From Loktanella sp. (GTDB taxonomy: Bacteria; Pseudomonadota; Alphaproteobacteria; Rhodobacterales; Rhodobacteraceae): 34,546 bases of DNA. Shown here piece after piece: positions 31,463-34,546 of the stretch. Where the stretch lies: positions 1 through 34,546 of the forward strand of contig JAIBDT010000027.1 in NCBI GenBank assembly GCA_024686085.1, in the 5' to 3' direction. Numbering within the stretch: position 1 is the stretch's first letter; each line of letters opens with the position of its first letter. The notes under the pieces are model-generated. The model was not told the DNA's origin. It saw only the letters and a program-made list of their open reading frames with translations, and did no database searches. The translations under genes were made by a program, and so were the position numbers.

Positions 31463-31751
31463 GACAGCATATTCCCTAATTGGACCCAATGGGTCGCTCT
31501 AGCGTCTACATATAGTGGCCCTGTTTTACAAAAACGGGGAAAAAGCCCTGAAACAGCGCAGTTTCAACCTATAGGAGACACAAGTGTGTGAAGACTTGAT
31601 CATGTAAGGCGTTCGCTACCCGTTAAGGAGTGATGTCCTGATTAGGTCAATTTACCCAACGTTCCTAGGTAGATAGAGATTCATCGTTAATTTCGCCACA
31701 TTTGGGACCTGCTGTAGCAACAATCCCCCTGAAGACAGATGCATTGACCCC
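31463..31751. other. Intergenic region with three dyads in the Hint gene leader
   Basis: No gene is seen in this stretch of about 290 bases. Within 110 bases of the Hint start are three inverted repeats: GACCCA-A-TGGGTC (31483-31495), CCC-T-GTTTT / AAAAC-GGG (31519-31538) and TGAAAC-N6-GTTTCA (31549-31566). They could be operators or fold in the mRNA leader. I could not identify a convincing -35/-10 pair. The left part, 31567-31751, holds nothing I recognise. Confidence 0.5.
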
Positions 31752-31786
31752 AAAATAAAAACGGGGCGCCATTGCTGGCCCCCCGT
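31752..31786 (-). terminator. Terminator after the RTX-Hint gene
   Basis: On the - strand ACGGGG/CCCCGT arms (31781-31786 with 31761-31766) enclose a loop with further GGC/GCC pairing, followed by TTTTTATTTTG. A second hairpin (TTCCCCCCGA 31792-31801 with TCGGGGGAA 31806-31814) lies between it and the stop codon. Confidence 0.75.
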
Positions 31787-31832
31787 AGATCTTCCCCCCG
31801 ACGAATCGGGGGAAAGCTGCATTTGTTTTAGC

Positions 31833-34546
31833 TTACTTGATCAGAAGCTTTGCTTCGTGCTTTTTCAGTGCCTTACGTGCGGACTGATAGCCTTCCAAGC
31901 CAGTTTTCGTTGCGAGTTCTGGGAAGAGTTCCATGATCTCGTTGCGCTGGCTGTTGCCGATCCCCTTGAGAGAGTAATCGCCAGGCTGGAAGCTTTCGGT
32001 CCACGCACCGTTTGACAGAACAACCTCGTGACGCTCGAACATGAAGTGCACGTATGTTGTGCTCATCACGTCGACAGCGTGGATGCCATCCGATCCAACC
32101 ATGTGCTTGGCAGCAGCCAGAACTTCGTTCTCCTCAAAATAGAGCTGTGTCAGGTCAGATGCGACCAGCACGCGGTGGTTTGGAGAGACCATCATGTCAC
32201 GCTCTGGCAGACCGTTGCCCAAGGCCCCTGCTTTGATCAGGATAGGCTTGAGGTGCGGGTTCTGTACCAGCTGCTTGCCGCTCATCTCTTTGTGGCCAAC
32301 CCATGCAATCTCTTGAATGCCGTTGTCACGTGTGATGATGCGGTCGCCAACTGTCAGCTCTTCGACCAGACGTTCCCCTTTTGCGGTCGCGATAGTGGTG
32401 CCCGGCGTAAAGCATGGGATCACATTCTCGATCTCGCTAAAGGTCATGGTGGACCCGTCGAGGAACGTCACAACACCACTTTCTGGATCACCGTCAGTGT
32501 AGGTGATGAAGTCCACGTTGGACCCAGTCAGGTCAAGAACATCAACGTCGCTATCGTCAGGATCTTCGCCGCCTTTCACAACGTCGCCGCCGTTACCGCC
32601 GATGAAGAGGTCAGAATTCTGACCGCCGTACAGGACATCTTCGCCAGCACCGCCGGTAAGGGTGTCTTCGCCGTCATAACCTGCGATCGTGTCGTTGCCG
32701 TCACCACCTTCAACGATATCGTTGCCGAAGCCGCCGTTCAGGCTGTCGTCACCGTCGCCGCCATAGACAGAGTCATCGCCATAGCCTGCGAGGATAAGGT
32801 CATCGCCTGCGTCACCGTGCAACGTATCGTCACCAGTGCCACCACGGATTTCGTCGTCATCTGCACCGCCGAATACAAGATCATCATCAAGCGAACCTGT
32901 GATTGTATCGTTGCCTTCGTCGCCATAGATTGCATCGTCATCCATGTTACCTTGGATCGTGTCGTCGCCAAGACCGCCGTAGATCAGATCTTCGCCAGTG
33001 CCGCCATTGATGACGTCATTGCCCTGACCACCGTAGATGGTGTCGTCGCCGTCGTCGCCCCAGATTTCGTCATCGTCGATGCCGCCATCCAGAATGTCGT
33101 TACCTTCGCCACCATACAGGGTATCCGCATCGTCCCGACCAAAGATCGTGTCGTTGCCTGTCCCACCGTAGATGGTGTCACGGTTATCGTCTGGCGCATC
33201 GTCGATCGCGTCAGGCAGCTGAAGAACTTCGCTTTCAAGACCGCCATAGATCAGGTCATCACCCTCGTTGCCTTCGATGATGTCCTCACCTTGACCACCA
33301 ATGATCGTGTCGTTGCCTGTCCCACCGGTCACGCTATCGTCGTCGATACCAACGTCGATAAAGTCGTTACCCGCGCCACCGTCAACGCTGTCATTGTCGT
33401 CACCAGTCGTAATGACGTCGTCGCCAGCCCCACCAAACACAGTGTCCAAATCGTTGTTCGGGAACGGATCGTTGTCGCCAACCGGGATCGACGGATAGTC
33501 ATAGTCAAGGATTGGGTCAATGTGGTTACCCGCATTGATCACATCGTTGCCATCGCCACCTTCTACAACATCGTTGCCAGTACCCGCTGCGATGCTGTCA
33601 TCGCCTGTGCCGCCGTCGATGCTATCGTCGCCAGCCCCACCGTTGATGCTGTCGTCACCTTCTTCGCCAAGCACAAGATCATCGCCAAGCCCGCCGTCAA
33701 GGGTGTCATTCCCCTGACCACCTGCAACAGTGTCGTTGTCGTCGCCACCAAATACGGTGTCGTCGTCCAGACCACCCCAAAGATCATCCTCGCCATCGCC
33801 ACCACGAATGGTGTCGTTGCCTTCAGAGCCTTCGATCTTGTCGTTACCAGCGTTACCCGCAAGGCTATCGTCGCCTTCCGCACCAAAGATCATGTCGTCG
33901 CCTTCGCCGCCTGAAACAACGTCGTTGCCGTCGTTGCCCATCAGGACGTCGTCACCGTCGCCACCGTCAATGGTGTCGTCGCCGACCCCACCGAACACAA
34001 CGTCATCGCCGTCGCCTGCATCGATGCTATCATCACCGCCAAAGCCCATGATCACGTCATCGTTGCCCACATCGCCTGGCAGGATCGCGTCATTTGCGTC
34101 CACGATGTCACCGTCCGCATCCACATAAGGGATATCAGGGTTGATGATGTCGTTGCCGCCAGTACCCTGCACGGTCCCGTCGTTGATCCCAGAGACAGTG
34201 AAGGTCGCAGTCGCAGTGTCTTCTGCGCCGTTCTCGTCCACGATGGTATAGGTAACGGAAGTGGTAGCCGTCGCGTTCAGGCCCAGATCGTCAAAGTCGC
34301 CATTGGCGTCAAAGTCGACAGTCCCGTCTGCGTTAATGGTGAACAAGCCACCGTTATCGCCTGCAACTGCGTTGCCAACATTGGCCGCGTCGCCATCAAC
34401 TGCGCTGACGTTCAAGTCATCGCCTTCCGGATCGCTATCAACGCCCTCACCTGTGTCGTCGGTCAGAACGTTGCCATCCACATCACCGGCTCCCTCTGAA
34501 GGTGTGGCAAGGTAAGCGTTATCGACCGCAACTGGGCCGTCGTTCA
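31833..34546 (-). CDS. RTX calcium-binding protein with C-terminal Hint domain (N-terminus beyond the window)
   Basis: The frame is open to the right edge, so the true start is outside; 903 residues are visible. The first part is a cadherin/VCBS-like domain (N-D-G-P-V-A-V-D-N-A-Y, later T-Y-T-I-V-D-E-N-G-A). Then come roughly fifty RTX nonapeptides of the G-G-x-G-x-D type in three blocks, separated by two Pro/Asp-rich linkers, which should form calcium-filled beta-rolls outside the cell. After a short spacer, P-C-F-T-P-G-T starts a Hint_2 domain of about 195 residues with S-P-N-H-R, ending A-K-L-L-I-K. RTX proteins are normally exported by type I secretion; no transporter genes are in the window. 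The C-terminal Hint domain could cut itself off. The long + strand open frame opposite is a by-product of repeat codon use. Confidence 0.93.
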   Translation of the reverse strand, partial: NDGPVAVDNAYLATPSEGAGDVDGNVLTDDTGEGVDSDPEGDDLNVSAVDGDAANVGNAVAGDNGGLFTINADGTVDFDANGDFDDLGLNATATTSVTYTIVDENGAEDTATATFTVSGINDGTVQGTGGNDIINPDIPYVDADGDIVDANDAILPGDVGNDDVIMGFGGDDSIDAGDGDDVVFGGVGDDTIDGGDGDDVLMGNDGNDVVSGGEGDDMIFGAEGDDSLAGNAGNDKIEGSEGNDTIRGGDGEDDLWGGLDDDTVFGGDDNDTVAGGQGNDTLDGGLGDDLVLGEEGDDSINGGAGDDSIDGGTGDDSIAAGTGNDVVEGGDGNDVINAGNHIDPILDYDYPSIPVGDNDPFPNNDLDTVFGGAGDDVITTGDDNDSVDGGAGNDFIDVGIDDDSVTGGTGNDTIIGGQGEDIIEGNEGDDLIYGGLESEVLQLPDAIDDAPDDNRDTIYGGTGNDTIFGRDDADTLYGGEGNDILDGGIDDDEIWGDDGDDTIYGGQGNDVINGGTGEDLIYGGLGDDTIQGNMDDDAIYGDEGNDTITGSLDDDLVFGGADDDEIRGGTGDDTLHGDAGDDLILAGYGDDSVYGGDGDDSLNGGFGNDIVEGGDGNDTIAGYDGEDTLTGGAGEDVLYGGQNSDLFIGGNGGDVVKGGEDPDDSDVDVLDLTGSNVDFITYTDGDPESGVVTFLDGSTMTFSEIENVIPCFTPGTTIATAKGERLVEELTVGDRIITRDNGIQEIAWVGHKEMSGKQLVQNPHLKPILIKAGALGNGLPERDMMVSPNHRVLVASDLTQLYFEENEVLAAAKHMVGSDGIHAVDVMSTTYVHFMFERHEVVLSNGAWTESFQPGDYSLKGIGNSQRNEIMELFPELATKTGLEGYQSARKALKKHEAKLLIK

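Noticed and set aside
30365..32430. Inteins in the Hint proteins
   Set aside because: There is no C-terminal His-Asn followed by Cys, Ser or Thr and no C-extein; the domain ends the protein, as in Hint_2 families.
32028..33914. A 628-residue open frame on the + strand opposite the RTX gene
   Set aside because: Its composition (runs of Val, Ala, Thr, Ile with a 9-codon period) mirrors the complement of GGxGxD codons; it has no ribosome site and no family features.
31900..34300. Short repeated DNA resembling a CRISPR array
   Set aside because: Repeats are 27-base coding units of RTX nonapeptides with codon variation and no unique spacers.

Overview
The window looks like a chromosomal segment from a marine alphaproteobacterium of the Rhodobacterales (Roseobacter group). 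The evidence is the gene families present: a metal-ligand variant of HemB lacking the zinc cysteines, LMW-PTP-type ArsC paired with an aquaporin, paired GcvT-family dimethylglycine/sarcosine-type dehydrogenases, a long RTX protein ending in a Hint_2 domain, and a 3-hydroxybutyrate dehydrogenase. No species can be named from the sequence alone. No rRNA, tRNA, insertion sequence, prophage or CRISPR array was found.

Layout. 1-76 is the tail of an unidentified + strand gene. 279-1535 (-) encodes an acidic, cysteine-free tandem-repeat protein of unknown function. 1694-3405 (-) is rpsB-tsf with a structured leader. 3608-5744 holds a head-to-head pair (HupE/UreJ-like membrane protein and a DUF4198 periplasmic protein) whose start codons overlap. 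5781-8987 (+) is psuK-psuG (pseudouridine catabolism), a DUF502 membrane protein and a LysE/ArgO exporter. bdhA (-) follows, with a candidate small RNA or attenuated leader upstream at 9883-9958. 10073-13256 (+) has a YejA-like peptide-binding protein, a tiny lipoprotein, and arsC-aqpS. An XRE-cupin regulator (-) faces an acyl-CoA ligase/DsbA-like/MFS run (+). mfd and a small membrane protein (-) sit head-to-head with hemB (+). A GFA-like protein, a SYLF lipoprotein, two GcvT-family flavoproteins flanking a DUF2254 membrane protein, a MobA-like nucleotidyltransferase, and two proteins sharing a C-terminal Hint domain complete the window; the second Hint protein is an RTX protein that runs off the right edge.

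How the genes work together. Translation (S2, EF-Ts), repair (Mfd) and tetrapyrrole synthesis (HemB) are housekeeping. ArsC and the aquaporin form a reduce-then-leak arsenic detoxification pair. PsuK/PsuG recycle pseudouridine to uracil and ribose 5-phosphate. The two GcvT-family enzymes probably demethylate N-methylated amines derived from compatible solutes, and a matching sequence motif upstream of both suggests shared control. The RTX-Hint and Hint proteins, and perhaps the repeat protein, look like secreted surface or matrix proteins.

The observations I rate highest are the candidate RNA at 9883-9958, the shared motif upstream of both GcvT genes, the uncharacterised repeat protein with a type-I-secretion-like C-terminus, the perfect 11-bp dyad upstream of arsC, and the two neighbouring proteins with near-duplicate Hint domains.
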